The notes beneath the pieces were generated by a model. It saw nothing but the letters and a program-made list of their open reading frames with translations. It did not search any database and was not told the origin of the DNA. Position numbers and translations under genes: made by a program. From Pontiellaceae bacterium B1224 (GTDB lineage Bacteria; Verrucomicrobiota; Kiritimatiellia; Kiritimatiellales; Pontiellaceae), in assembly GCA_029432815.1 (NCBI GenBank), contig JAROBA010000003.1, positions 151,582-215,581 of the forward strand: 64,000 nucleotides of DNA, written 5' to 3'. The number at the start of each line of letters is the position of its first letter. Position 1 is the stretch's first letter. Below are positions 15,622 through 24,028 of this stretch, piece after piece.

Positions 15622-17262
15622 ATGGTTTTACGAATATCAGTTATTTCGGGAGGGGCAGCGGTTGTGCTGTTGTTGTCTTCCTGCACCAAGATTGGAAATT
15701 ATGCCGAGAGGAAAGCCGACGCCGCTGCTTATGGAAATATTCGCGGTGCGCAGCTTTCCGGGATGGGCGAATCGGATCCTTTTACGATTGATGATGAAGA
15801 GCATGAACGCATTCGGGAACTGCTTGCTGCTGATAAGGACCGAACCGATGTCGAGAAGCTTTCGCTGTCGGAAACGCTGGCGATTGCGATGGTCAACAGC
15901 CGGGACTATCAATATCGAAAAGAGACACTCTTTCTTCTTGCGTTAAGTCTGTCTGAAATTCAAAAGGATTTTAACTGGAACTATGCCGCTTCGGCAGATG
16001 CATCAACGGGCTACGAGACCTTTAAAGATGGAACTGCCGAAACCTTCGGGGATCAAGGAATCGATTCGACCCTCGCCGCCAGTGTAGGCCGCACCCTGGC
16101 CAGCGGGGCCCGAGTTTCGCTGAGTTTTACTCAGAATTATATTAACCTGCTGTCCGATCCGGATTCATCGGGCTCCAACAATGGCCTCTCATTCAATATC
16201 GTCCAGCCACTGCTGAATGGATTCGGTCCGTTGGTCACCATGGAACCGCTGAAACAGGCCGAACGGGACATGGTTTATGCCGTGCGCGATTTTAAACGCT
16301 ATCAGCAGGATTTTGTGATCGATATTTCCTCGGAGTATTATTCCACGCTGAGTGCGCGGGATCAGCTCTTTAACGAGCGGAGAAACTACGAATCATCTAT
16401 TGCGAACCGGGAGCAGACAGAATCCTATGCCAAAGCCGGGCGCATTGCCGACTTTCAGGCTGCACAGGCGAGACAGAGCGAACTGAATGCCGCCGACAGC
16501 TGGTCGGTTGCACTGGCCAGCTATGAACAGGCGCTGGATGATTTTCGCTATACGTTAGGATTGCCGATTGATTTGAAAGTGGAACCGAACCCGGCTGAAC
16601 TGGAACTATTGGCTTCGAAGGGATTGGTGGAGCTGGATATTACGTTGGAGGAAGCACTGACGAGTGCCGTTTCGAACCGATTGGATTTGATTAATCTTCG
16701 ACAACAGGTTGAGGATAGTGAGCGACAGGTGGAAATTGCGCGGCGAAATTTTCTCCCGAACCTGGATGTGGATTATAACATTTCGAAAAGTTTCGAGAGT
16801 GAATCCGGAGAAGATGTGGAGCAGGATCTGGCCGTTCGTCTTAACCTGCCGTTCGACTGGACTGAGAAGCGAAATGATTACCGTAAAGCGCAGATCTCGC
16901 TCGATCGTGAGGTACGTTCGCTGGAGCAGGATACGGATGGGGTTCGGCTGGAAGTGCGCGATCTGTGGCGAAAACTGGGGCGAAACCGTTCCGTTTATAA
17001 TAACCGCTTGCTGAGTGTGAAACTGTCGGAACGGCAGGTGGAGAACACTAAGCTGCTGCTTCAGCAGGGCAAGGCACTCACGCGGGATGTGCTGGATGCA
17101 GAAGAAGCGCTGCTCAGCTCCCGTAATCAGGCGACCGAGGCGTTGGTGGACTACACGATCAATCGCCTGCGTTTCTGGAACGCAATTGAACGATTTGAAA
17201 TAGACCCTAAAGGAATGTGGTATGAGCAAGTTGAATCTGAAGAAGCTGTGGCAGCGCCGTAG
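15622..17262 (+). CDS. TolC-family outer membrane efflux lipoprotein
   Basis: The outer membrane channel of a tripartite export system. The start is the ATG at 15622 with an AAGGA ribosome site. It opens a lipoprotein signal peptide with lipobox LLSSC. The mature part has two repeats of long helices with beta-strands (ASVGRTLASGARVSLSFTQNY, LSFNIVQPLLNGFG; later LPNLDVDYNISKSFES, AVRLNLPFDW), the OEP pattern. The first gene of an operon with MacA-like and MacB-like genes; its end overlaps the next gene by 41 bases. No palindrome copy occurs in this gene or the next. Confidence 0.85.
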   Translation: MVLRISVISGGAAVVLLLSSCTKIGNYAERKADAAAYGNIRGAQLSGMGESDPFTIDDEEHERIRELLAADKDRTDVEKLSLSETLAIAMVNSRDYQYRKETLFLLALSLSEIQKDFNWNYAASADASTGYETFKDGTAETFGDQGIDSTLAASVGRTLASGARVSLSFTQNYINLLSDPDSSGSNNGLSFNIVQPLLNGFGPLVTMEPLKQAERDMVYAVRDFKRYQQDFVIDISSEYYSTLSARDQLFNERRNYESSIANREQTESYAKAGRIADFQAAQARQSELNAADSWSVALASYEQALDDFRYTLGLPIDLKVEPNPAELELLASKGLVELDITLEEALTSAVSNRLDLINLRQQVEDSERQVEIARRNFLPNLDVDYNISKSFESESGEDVEQDLAVRLNLPFDWTEKRNDYRKAQISLDREVRSLEQDTDGVRLEVRDLWRKLGRNRSVYNNRLLSVKLSERQVENTKLLLQQGKALTRDVLDAEEALLSSRNQATEALVDYTINRLRFWNAIERFEIDPKGMWYEQVESEEAVAAP

Positions 17263-18766
17263 CGGTAAAATCATTCTCATAAGCGCGCTGGTAATCATTC
17301 TGGTTCTGGTGTTGAAGCCGGGGAAGGATGACCTGAAGGTTGATCTTGAAAAAGTTCAGCTGTGCCGTGTGCAGCGTGGTGATCTGGTGGTGAGTATTCT
17401 GCAGTCGGGCGAACTGATGGCTAAAAGCAGCCGCGATATTTTGAATGAAGCCTATCCGAATGCAAAAATCACTTCGATTGTTGAAGATGGTACGACAGTC
17501 ACGAACGGCCAGCTGCTCTTTGAACTGGAGTCCAGTCAGCTGATGGAGCGATTTCTGGATCAGCAATCCGATGTGGCGGAAGCGGAGGCCAGTCTGAAAC
17601 TTGCTGTGGAAAACCTGGAAATTGCCACCTTGAAGGGCGCAACGGATATTGAAACTGCCAAGCTCAAAGTGGAACTGGCGCGTCTGGACCTTAAAAAGTA
17701 TGATGAGGTTGAATATGACCAGATGGTCGATAAGGCGCAGTCGGAAATCTATCTGGCGGAGCAGGAACTTAAAAAGGCGCGCAGTGAACTGGAGGGAACC
17801 CAGGAACTGTTTGATAAGGGCTATTCGAACCGTCAGGAACTGGAAGCCGATCAGCTGAGTGTTGAACGCAGTGAAATTGAGGTGAAAAATAAAACCACCG
17901 ATCTGAATATCCTGAAGGAATACACCCACACAAAAAGCATCATGGAACTCAATAATTCGGTGTCGAATGCGGTGTCGGCGCTGGAGCGTCTTAAAAAAAC
18001 CATTTCAGCCGATCTGCAGAGTAAGGAGGCCAGTATTGAGTCGAAGAAGACGCGTCTGGAAATTGAAAGAAATCAGCTGATGACCAAAGAGCAGGAGTTT
18101 GCCAATACAAAGGTCTATGCTGATTTTGAAGGACAGGTTTTCTATCCGCAGGATCGCCGGCAGGAAAAAATTGAAAAGGGAGCCACCGTGAATATGCGGC
18201 AGCGCATCCTCTCGTTTCCGGATTTGAGTGCGTGGGATTTAAAAGTCGGAATTCCGGAAGCCATGATTGATAAGGTTTCGCTGGGGCAGGAAGCTGTGGC
18301 CACTCTGGATGCCGTGCCGGGGCTGGTTTTGAGCGGCCGGGTTGAAAAGGTCAGCGCCGTACCTGATTCGCAGAACTGGTTCAGCTCCGGTGTGAAAACC
18401 TATACCATTATGGTTAGTGTTGAGACTGTTTCGGAGGGTCAGCTGAAGCCCGGTATGTCGGCCACCGTTGAAATTGTGACGGATCAGCTGCGGGATGTGC
18501 TCTATGTGCCGATTCAGTCCGTGGTTTCGAGCGATGGTAAGCACTATGTCTACGTCGTGAACCGGGGGAAGAAAGAACTGCGTGATATTGAAATCGGGAA
18601 ATTCAATACCCATTCGATCGAAATTATTTCGGGGCTGGAGGAGGACGAGGAACTGCTGCTGTATGCGGAAGTTGAACTCGAAGCGGATGCTAAGTTGAAG
18701 AAAAGCCCGCTGGCCGAAGAGTCTAAGCCTCAGGAAGAGAAGCAGGATAGCAAGGGCGACGAATGA
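17222..18766 (+). CDS. MacA/HlyD-type periplasmic adaptor
   Basis: The membrane-fusion protein that links the MacB-like transporter to the TolC-like channel. One N-terminal transmembrane helix (IILISALVIILVLVL) is followed by a lipoyl-type half domain (LVVSILQSGELMAK, ITSIVEDGTTVTNGQLLFELES). A long coiled coil of alpha-hairpin type spans roughly residues 110-300, and the second lipoyl half and beta-barrel follow (VYADFEGQVFYP, ATVEIVTDQLRDVLYVPIQSV). The C-terminus is charged and probably disordered. The 514 residues are longer than E. coli MacA (371), mainly because of the coiled coil. The gene overlaps its neighbours by 41 and 4 bases. Confidence 0.88.
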   Translation: MSKLNLKKLWQRRSGKIILISALVIILVLVLKPGKDDLKVDLEKVQLCRVQRGDLVVSILQSGELMAKSSRDILNEAYPNAKITSIVEDGTTVTNGQLLFELESSQLMERFLDQQSDVAEAEASLKLAVENLEIATLKGATDIETAKLKVELARLDLKKYDEVEYDQMVDKAQSEIYLAEQELKKARSELEGTQELFDKGYSNRQELEADQLSVERSEIEVKNKTTDLNILKEYTHTKSIMELNNSVSNAVSALERLKKTISADLQSKEASIESKKTRLEIERNQLMTKEQEFANTKVYADFEGQVFYPQDRRQEKIEKGATVNMRQRILSFPDLSAWDLKVGIPEAMIDKVSLGQEAVATLDAVPGLVLSGRVEKVSAVPDSQNWFSSGVKTYTIMVSVETVSEGQLKPGMSATVEIVTDQLRDVLYVPIQSVVSSDGKHYVYVVNRGKKELRDIEIGKFNTHSIEIISGLEEDEELLLYAEVELEADAKLKKSPLAEESKPQEEKQDSKGDE

Positions 18767-19464
18767 GTGAAGCAATCGTCGAACTGAAAGGCGCTGTAAA
18801 AGAATACGTCAACGGGTCATTGCGCGTCACGGCCATGCGCGGGATTGATTTGCGAATCGATCGCGGTGAATATGCGGTGATCATGGGATCCTCCGGTTCC
18901 GGTAAATCAACCTGCCTGAATATACTGGGGTGTCTGGACCGGCTATCGACCGGAACCTATCTGCTCGGCGGCGACGATGTTTCCAATCTGACGGATGACC
19001 AGCTCTCTGAAATACGCTCAAAACGGCTGGGTTTCATTTTTCAGTCGTACAATCTGATTCCACAGTTGAACGTACTGGAAAATATTGAAGTGCCCCTGTT
19101 CTATCAGGGCGTGCCGGAATCGGAAGCGCGGAAAACTGCACAACAGCTCGCCAAACGTATGGGGTTGTCGGCCCGCCTGAAACACAAGCCGATGGAGCTG
19201 TCGGGTGGGCAGCAGCAGCGCGTGGCCATTGCGCGTTCGTTGGTTTGCGATCCGATTCTGATGCTGGCCGATGAACCGACCGGAAATCTGGATTCGAAAA
19301 CCGGGTATGAAATTCTGGAGCTGATTGATGAGCTGCATGCGGAAGGAAAAACCATTGTGATGGTGACGCATGATGATGATATTGCGCATAGAGCGCAGCG
19401 CGTTGTCACATTCCGCGACGGCGATATTATTTCCAATGATTGGAAGGGAGCCCCCAAGGTATGA
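18763..19464 (+). CDS. ABC transporter ATP-binding protein, MacB/LolD type
   Basis: The ATPase that powers the MacB-type permease encoded next. All motifs are present: Walker A GSSGSGKST, Q-loop IFQSYNLIPQ, signature LSGGQQQR, Walker B PILMLADEPTGNLDSKT, and the H-loop VTHDDD. It starts in a 4-base ATGA overlap with the adaptor gene and ends in another with the permease. A perfect palindrome copy at 19431 encodes SNDWK near the C-terminus, beyond the conserved core. Confidence 0.93.
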   Translation: MSEAIVELKGAVKEYVNGSLRVTAMRGIDLRIDRGEYAVIMGSSGSGKSTCLNILGCLDRLSTGTYLLGGDDVSNLTDDQLSEIRSKRLGFIFQSYNLIPQLNVLENIEVPLFYQGVPESEARKTAQQLAKRMGLSARLKHKPMELSGGQQQRVAIARSLVCDPILMLADEPTGNLDSKTGYEILELIDELHAEGKTIVMVTHDDDIAHRAQRVVTFRDGDIISNDWKGAPKV

Positions 19465-20741
19465 GTTCGATGCGCCCAGAGCGAATGGTGAAACTGGCGG
19501 TTAAAAATCTGGGCCAGTATAAACTGCGAGCCGGTCTGACGATGCTCGGTATCATTTTCGGGGTTTCTTCCGTGGTGGCGATGCTTAGTGTAGGCGAGGG
19601 GGCCAATCAGGAAATTCAGGAAAAAATTCAGCGCATGGGCAGTCAGAATATTCTGATTAAAAGTGTCAAGGTGATGAATGATGAAGACTCCGGCGCCAAT
19701 CGTAACTTTATCGCGTCCTACGGACTGACCTATGACGACGCAGCGGATATGGCGCGCTTCGTTCCGAATCTGGAATCAAGCACCCCCATCAAACGATTGA
19801 GTTACAATGTTCAGTTTAAGGCACGTCGATTGCAGACCGATGTGGTGGCAACGGTGCCCTGGTTTCTGCGAGTGCAGAATTATCGAATGGTGCGGGGCCG
19901 TTTCCTCACAAGCGCCGATATGGATTTTGGAACGCCGGTCTGTGTGATCGGCACGCGTCTGGCACGCACGTTGTTTGCCGGGTTCGATCCGATCGGGCAG
20001 ACATTAACCATTGATCGCGATGCTTATACCGTGGTGGGCATCATCGGCGACATTGCACAGAGCGAACTGCCCCCGCAAAATGAACTGTGGCTGGAAGGCG
20101 AAAACCAGACGGTGTATATCCCGCTTCGAACCTATATTCAAAAACGCGGCGATTTTTTTACGCAATGGTCGGAGGGCGGCGGTACCTTTGAAAAAATTGA
20201 ACTCTATGAACTGATTCTGAGCATTGATGAACAGGAAAATGTGGTTCGAGCGGTGGATGCTGTTCGCCGGGTGCTGCAGAAAAATCATAAGAAAGAAGAC
20301 TACAGCATTGTGGTGCCGCTGGAGCTGATTCGTCAGGCGCGCGAAACCCGGCGCTTGTTCAACATTGTGTTGGGGGCCATTGCCGCGATCTCGCTGATTG
20401 TGGGCGGGATCGGGATTATGAACATTATGCTGGCGACGGTCAGTGAGCGAACCCGGGAAATCGGAATCAGGCGCGCACTCGGTGCCCGCCGGACGGACAT
20501 CGTGCTGCAGTTCCTGATGGAGACGTTGATTCTTTCAATTTCCGGCGGCGTGATAGGGCTTGGTGTCGGAGCTCTGATTCCATGGGTGATTACCAAGGCA
20601 ACGGATGTTCAAACGGTCCGGACTTTCTCAGCATTTGCCGTGGCCTTCACAGTGTCGGTTACGGTGTCGGTGGTGTTCGGGATTTATCCTGCGCGCCGGG
20701 CGGCCATGATGGATCCGATCGATGCCCTGCGCCATGAATAA
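19461..20741 (+). CDS. MacB-family ABC transporter permease
   Basis: The mechanotransmitting permease of the tripartite system. An N-terminal helix (LRAGLTMLGIIFGVSSVVAMLSV) precedes a large periplasmic MacB core domain. The FtsX domain follows with the motif GGIGIMNIMLATVSERTREIGIRRALGAR, three more transmembrane segments, and the end IYPARRAAMMDPIDALRHE. The 426 residues from ATG 19461 (ATGA overlap with the ATPase gene, AAGG upstream) are about right for a permease without a fused ATPase. Cargo could be a peptide, lipid or lipoprotein; nothing nearby decides. Confidence 0.92.
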   Translation: MSSMRPERMVKLAVKNLGQYKLRAGLTMLGIIFGVSSVVAMLSVGEGANQEIQEKIQRMGSQNILIKSVKVMNDEDSGANRNFIASYGLTYDDAADMARFVPNLESSTPIKRLSYNVQFKARRLQTDVVATVPWFLRVQNYRMVRGRFLTSADMDFGTPVCVIGTRLARTLFAGFDPIGQTLTIDRDAYTVVGIIGDIAQSELPPQNELWLEGENQTVYIPLRTYIQKRGDFFTQWSEGGGTFEKIELYELILSIDEQENVVRAVDAVRRVLQKNHKKEDYSIVVPLELIRQARETRRLFNIVLGAIAAISLIVGGIGIMNIMLATVSERTREIGIRRALGARRTDIVLQFLMETLILSISGGVIGLGVGALIPWVITKATDVQTVRTFSAFAVAFTVSVTVSVVFGIYPARRAAMMDPIDALRHE

Positions 20742-22934
20742 TCAGAAGGTGTTTCCGATTGAAAGGTAAACGTGGGGGTCGCTGACTTCCTCCGCCTTGC
20801 CGATTCCCACGATGATCCGCCCGATGATGGTATCGGCCCCTAAACCTGCCAATGCTCCGATGTTTGTGTTCTTCACGCTGATGTCGTCGGAGTCCTGCCA
20901 GACATTTCCGACATCCATTCGGAGAATGGCAAAAACACCATCTCCATATGTCGGCGGGAGTCGCATCATGCGATAGCGATAGCCCAGACTGACGAGGCCG
21001 TAATAGTTTCCAAAAAGCTGATAGGGCGCATAGCCTGCAAAATTATCCATGCCGCCGAGGTGAAAAGTGGCGTAGAAGGGGAGGTCGGTGCCTAAACTGC
21101 TTCCCGCAGAAAATGTGGGGGTGAAGGTGTGGCGCCCGAACGTGAGCGGAGCGGTTGCGCCGAAGTCGATCCGGCTGAAGGTTTGGTCTGAACCCAGTTC
21201 TTCTCTTGTGAAAAATCCGTTAAACGCTACTTCATATCCTTTGGTCGGAAAATACGGATCATTCAATTGATTCAACCGCACCTGCGTGGTGATACCAACG
21301 ACGGTGTCATCCACTTCTGGAAGCGCAATGATTCCTGAATTTCCGGAGTCCCAGACGTGTCCGCCCTGGATGCCGATCCGTACTTCTCCGTATTCGAATG
21401 CGCTGATTCCTGCATCCAGTCGGCCGATAATGCTGTCCTGATCTACTTCCGCAACAATGTTGTTGTCGCTGTAAATGTTGATCAGGTCATCGGAAAGTTC
21501 GATGGCCGGCGCGATGAAGAACCGTCCTCCACGGGATAGTGGTTGATACCATTCTGCCCCAACACCGCGAACCAATCCGCCTCCTTCAATTTCGAATCGT
21601 ATTTCGCCGCCGTATGCATTCAGCTGTGTGTGGGTATAATCCAGCAGCATAGCCCAGAGCAGAGAGGTTTCGCTGGAGGTTTCCAGTTTCATACCGAAGT
21701 GCAGATAGGCCGGACCCCAGAATTTATCGATCGCGTCGTACGTCAGATCATACCCTTCTCCATTGGGTTTCAGTTCGTAACTGACGGTCTGAAAAAGTTC
21801 CATGCCGTATATTCGGCTGACATCGTCGTAGACGGTATTTAAATCGATGGGGCCTTCTGTACTTTGAATGCGGTAGCGAATACGTGCATCCGGCACCGTT
21901 TTATTTCCGGCAACCTGAATGGATTTTATCTCAATTTCCGTCTTCCGGACGCGTCGTTGTTTTTTTAGGTAGGTCTGGAAGTCGGCCTCACTCACGGAAA
22001 GGGTTTCAAGTTGCTTCGCTTTTTTCTTCGCCGCCTCAAGACCAACGGGAATAATCTCCGCGACCATCTGAAAGGCACCGGCGGAAAATTCGACCAGATC
22101 CGGTTCAATCACGAGGTCGGACGACTCCAGTTGCCGTTCCTGTTCCGGACGTTTCATGAGCGTATACGTGCGTCCGAGCACGCTGCCGAGCGACTGAAAG
22201 TCGCTCTGCTGGCTGAGTTCGGCCGCAGAGGCCCCGACATCGACTGCAATAATATAGTCGGCCCCCATATTCCGGACGACATCCACTGGAATATTATCAA
22301 GGATTCCGCCATCAACATAAACACAGCCATCCATACGAACCGGCGTAAAGACGCCCGGCACCGCCATGCTGGCCCGCATGGCTCGCGCCAGACTGCCACT
22401 TTTCAATACCACCGATTCGCCTTTCAGCAGGTCGGTGGCCACGGCGCGGTAGGGAATGTTTAAATCATCAAAATCGGTGATGCCGGCGCTGTTGAGTGAA
22501 AAGTTTTCGAGCACATTATTCAATTTCTGGCCATAGGACATGCCGGGTGGAAACAGGAATTTCAAATGGTTGAACCCAACTTCCAGACCCAAATAGCGTT
22601 TATAGTCCTGCTTTCTGCGGTAGACCATGTACTGCATTTGAGAGCCGTCTTTGAGAACGTCCCACCAGTTGAGCGAGGTGAATTGCTTTTCAATTTCATC
22701 CGGCGACATTCCGGAAGCATACATGCCGGCAACGATGGCTCCCATGCTGGTGCCTCCGATATAATCGATGGGAATCTGCTGTTCCTCAAGCTCTTTCAGT
22801 ACACCGATATGAGCAAAGCCCAGTGCGCCGCCGCCGCCGAGTACCAAACCGATTTTCGGCCGCTCCTCTTCCGTGGAACTCGCTGATGCCGTGATGACGA
22901 TGCAGAAAACTGAAATGAATACGCGCTTTATCAT
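20742..22934 (-). CDS. Patatin-like phospholipase autotransporter (type Vd, PlpD-like)
   Basis: A predicted self-exported lipase. After a signal peptide, residues about 28-320 form a patatin domain with oxyanion loop GLVLGGGGALG, the nucleophile Ser63 in GGTSMG and the catalytic Asp208 in VDGG. A POTRA-like linker follows (IEIKSIQVAGNKTVPDARI). A 16-strand BamA/FhaC-type barrel makes up the rest and ends in Phe (SIGNTF), the outer-membrane insertion signal. This domain order matches PlpD and FplA, where the patatin domain is exposed or released at the surface and cleaves phospholipids. Convergent with the export operon by one base (stops at 20741/20742). Confidence 0.9.
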   Translation of the reverse strand: MIKRVFISVFCIVITASASSTEEERPKIGLVLGGGGALGFAHIGVLKELEEQQIPIDYIGGTSMGAIVAGMYASGMSPDEIEKQFTSLNWWDVLKDGSQMQYMVYRRKQDYKRYLGLEVGFNHLKFLFPPGMSYGQKLNNVLENFSLNSAGITDFDDLNIPYRAVATDLLKGESVVLKSGSLARAMRASMAVPGVFTPVRMDGCVYVDGGILDNIPVDVVRNMGADYIIAVDVGASAAELSQQSDFQSLGSVLGRTYTLMKRPEQERQLESSDLVIEPDLVEFSAGAFQMVAEIIPVGLEAAKKKAKQLETLSVSEADFQTYLKKQRRVRKTEIEIKSIQVAGNKTVPDARIRYRIQSTEGPIDLNTVYDDVSRIYGMELFQTVSYELKPNGEGYDLTYDAIDKFWGPAYLHFGMKLETSSETSLLWAMLLDYTHTQLNAYGGEIRFEIEGGGLVRGVGAEWYQPLSRGGRFFIAPAIELSDDLINIYSDNNIVAEVDQDSIIGRLDAGISAFEYGEVRIGIQGGHVWDSGNSGIIALPEVDDTVVGITTQVRLNQLNDPYFPTKGYEVAFNGFFTREELGSDQTFSRIDFGATAPLTFGRHTFTPTFSAGSSLGTDLPFYATFHLGGMDNFAGYAPYQLFGNYYGLVSLGYRYRMMRLPPTYGDGVFAILRMDVGNVWQDSDDISVKNTNIGALAGLGADTIIGRIIVGIGKAEEVSDPHVYLSIGNTF

Positions 22935-23014
22935 CGTTGTTTAATATCAGCGCAATCTTGAGGTATCGAGTTTTTTAGGCTGATAAATGGAGCCGCCTTC
23001 GCTACCTTTATTTC

Positions 23015-23914
23015 ATGTCGACACTAGGTGAAATAGGAGAGCACGAAACGATCAAACGCATTCTTCCAATGCTTGGAACTCATGCGGACCTTGCCGTCGG
23101 GCCAGGTGATGATTGCGCGGTATGCCGCATGGCAGGAACGGGGAACGATCAGGTGTTTACCACCGACCCGATTATTGAAGGCGTGCATTTCCAATCTTTG
23201 GAAAAACCCGAACGGGTGGGGAATAAAGCCGTGGGCCGCGTGCTGAGTGATATTGCGGCCATGGGGGCGCAGCCGCAGTGGATCCTCGTGAATGTCGTCG
23301 CTCCTCCAGAACTCGATTTCCAATATCTGGAAAAAATCTATCAGGGCATGAATGCATTGTGTGCAACATTCGGGGCAATCATCATTGGTGGCGATGTGGC
23401 CAAAGGCCCGGTGCTTGAGCTGCATGTTTTCGGAACCGGCCTGCAGCCCGCCGGAACCGCGCTGCTTCGTTCCGGGGGTGAGATCGGCGATTCTGTTCTG
23501 GTGACAGGGCCGCTTGGTAACAGCTTGGCTTCGGGGCACCATCTCGATTTTGTGCCACGAGTGGAGGAGGGCATCTTTCTCCGCGAAACAGGACTGGTTC
23601 ATTCAATGATGGATTTGAGTGACGGGCTGGCCACGGATCTTCGGCACATACTGAAACAAAGCGGTGTGGGCGCAACGCTGAAAAGCAGTGCGATTCCAAG
23701 GCTTGGAACTGTGGAGCAGGCCCTTTTTGATGGAGAGGATTTTGAACTCCTTTTAACGGCGTCCCCCGAAAATACAGTTAAACTCCAGCAGGACTGGGGC
23801 ACCCGTTTCGGCTCCGAACTTCCAGTCATTGGAACGTTGACGTCTGCCCGGGGAGAGCTGGAGGTGGATGGGCGGGAACTGGCATCAAAAGCTTTTGAGC
23901 ACTTTTCTTCCTGA
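23015..23914 (+). CDS. thiL: Thiamine-monophosphate kinase
   Basis: Phosphorylates thiamine monophosphate to the active cofactor. Conserved motifs of ThiL are present: GEIGEHETIKRI, GPGDDCAV, TTDPIIEGVHF, NKAVGRVLSDIAAMGAQP, GGDVAKGP, VTGPLGNS, MMDLSDGLATDL and FDGEDFELLL. The 299 residues are slightly short but complete. Its outstanding feature is five copies of the 15-bp palindrome in 0.9 kb: 23064, 23189 and 23694 perfect; 23318 and 23820 with one mismatch. They encode LPMLGT, FQSLE, FQYLE, IPRLGT and LPVIGT, at positions between the conserved motifs. A sixth, perfect copy follows the gene. Confidence 0.94.
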   Translation: MSTLGEIGEHETIKRILPMLGTHADLAVGPGDDCAVCRMAGTGNDQVFTTDPIIEGVHFQSLEKPERVGNKAVGRVLSDIAAMGAQPQWILVNVVAPPELDFQYLEKIYQGMNALCATFGAIIIGGDVAKGPVLELHVFGTGLQPAGTALLRSGGEIGDSVLVTGPLGNSLASGHHLDFVPRVEEGIFLRETGLVHSMMDLSDGLATDLRHILKQSGVGATLKSSAIPRLGTVEQALFDGEDFELLLTASPENTVKLQQDWGTRFGSELPVIGTLTSARGELEVDGRELASKAFEHFSS

Positions 23915-23937
23915 ATGCGGCGTTTATTGATCCTTTT

Positions 23938-23952
23938 TTCCAATGGTTGGAA
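23938..23952. repeat. 15-bp palindrome, perfect copy, after thiL
   Basis: TTCCAA-TGG-TTGGAA, preceded by a T-run (CCTTTTTT), 24 bases beyond the thiL stop. Confidence 0.9.
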
Positions 23953-24028
23953 ACTTGTATTCCCTTTTGTTTCATGGATACTTACGACCTCATTTTGTAA
24001 TCACTAATTTTGAAGCACTGGAGCAGTA

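Noticed and set aside
19440..19460. TTG start seven codons upstream for the MacB permease
   Set aside because: It lies in the palindrome copy within the ATPase gene; the ATG at 19461 forms the usual ATGA overlap and has AAGG upstream.
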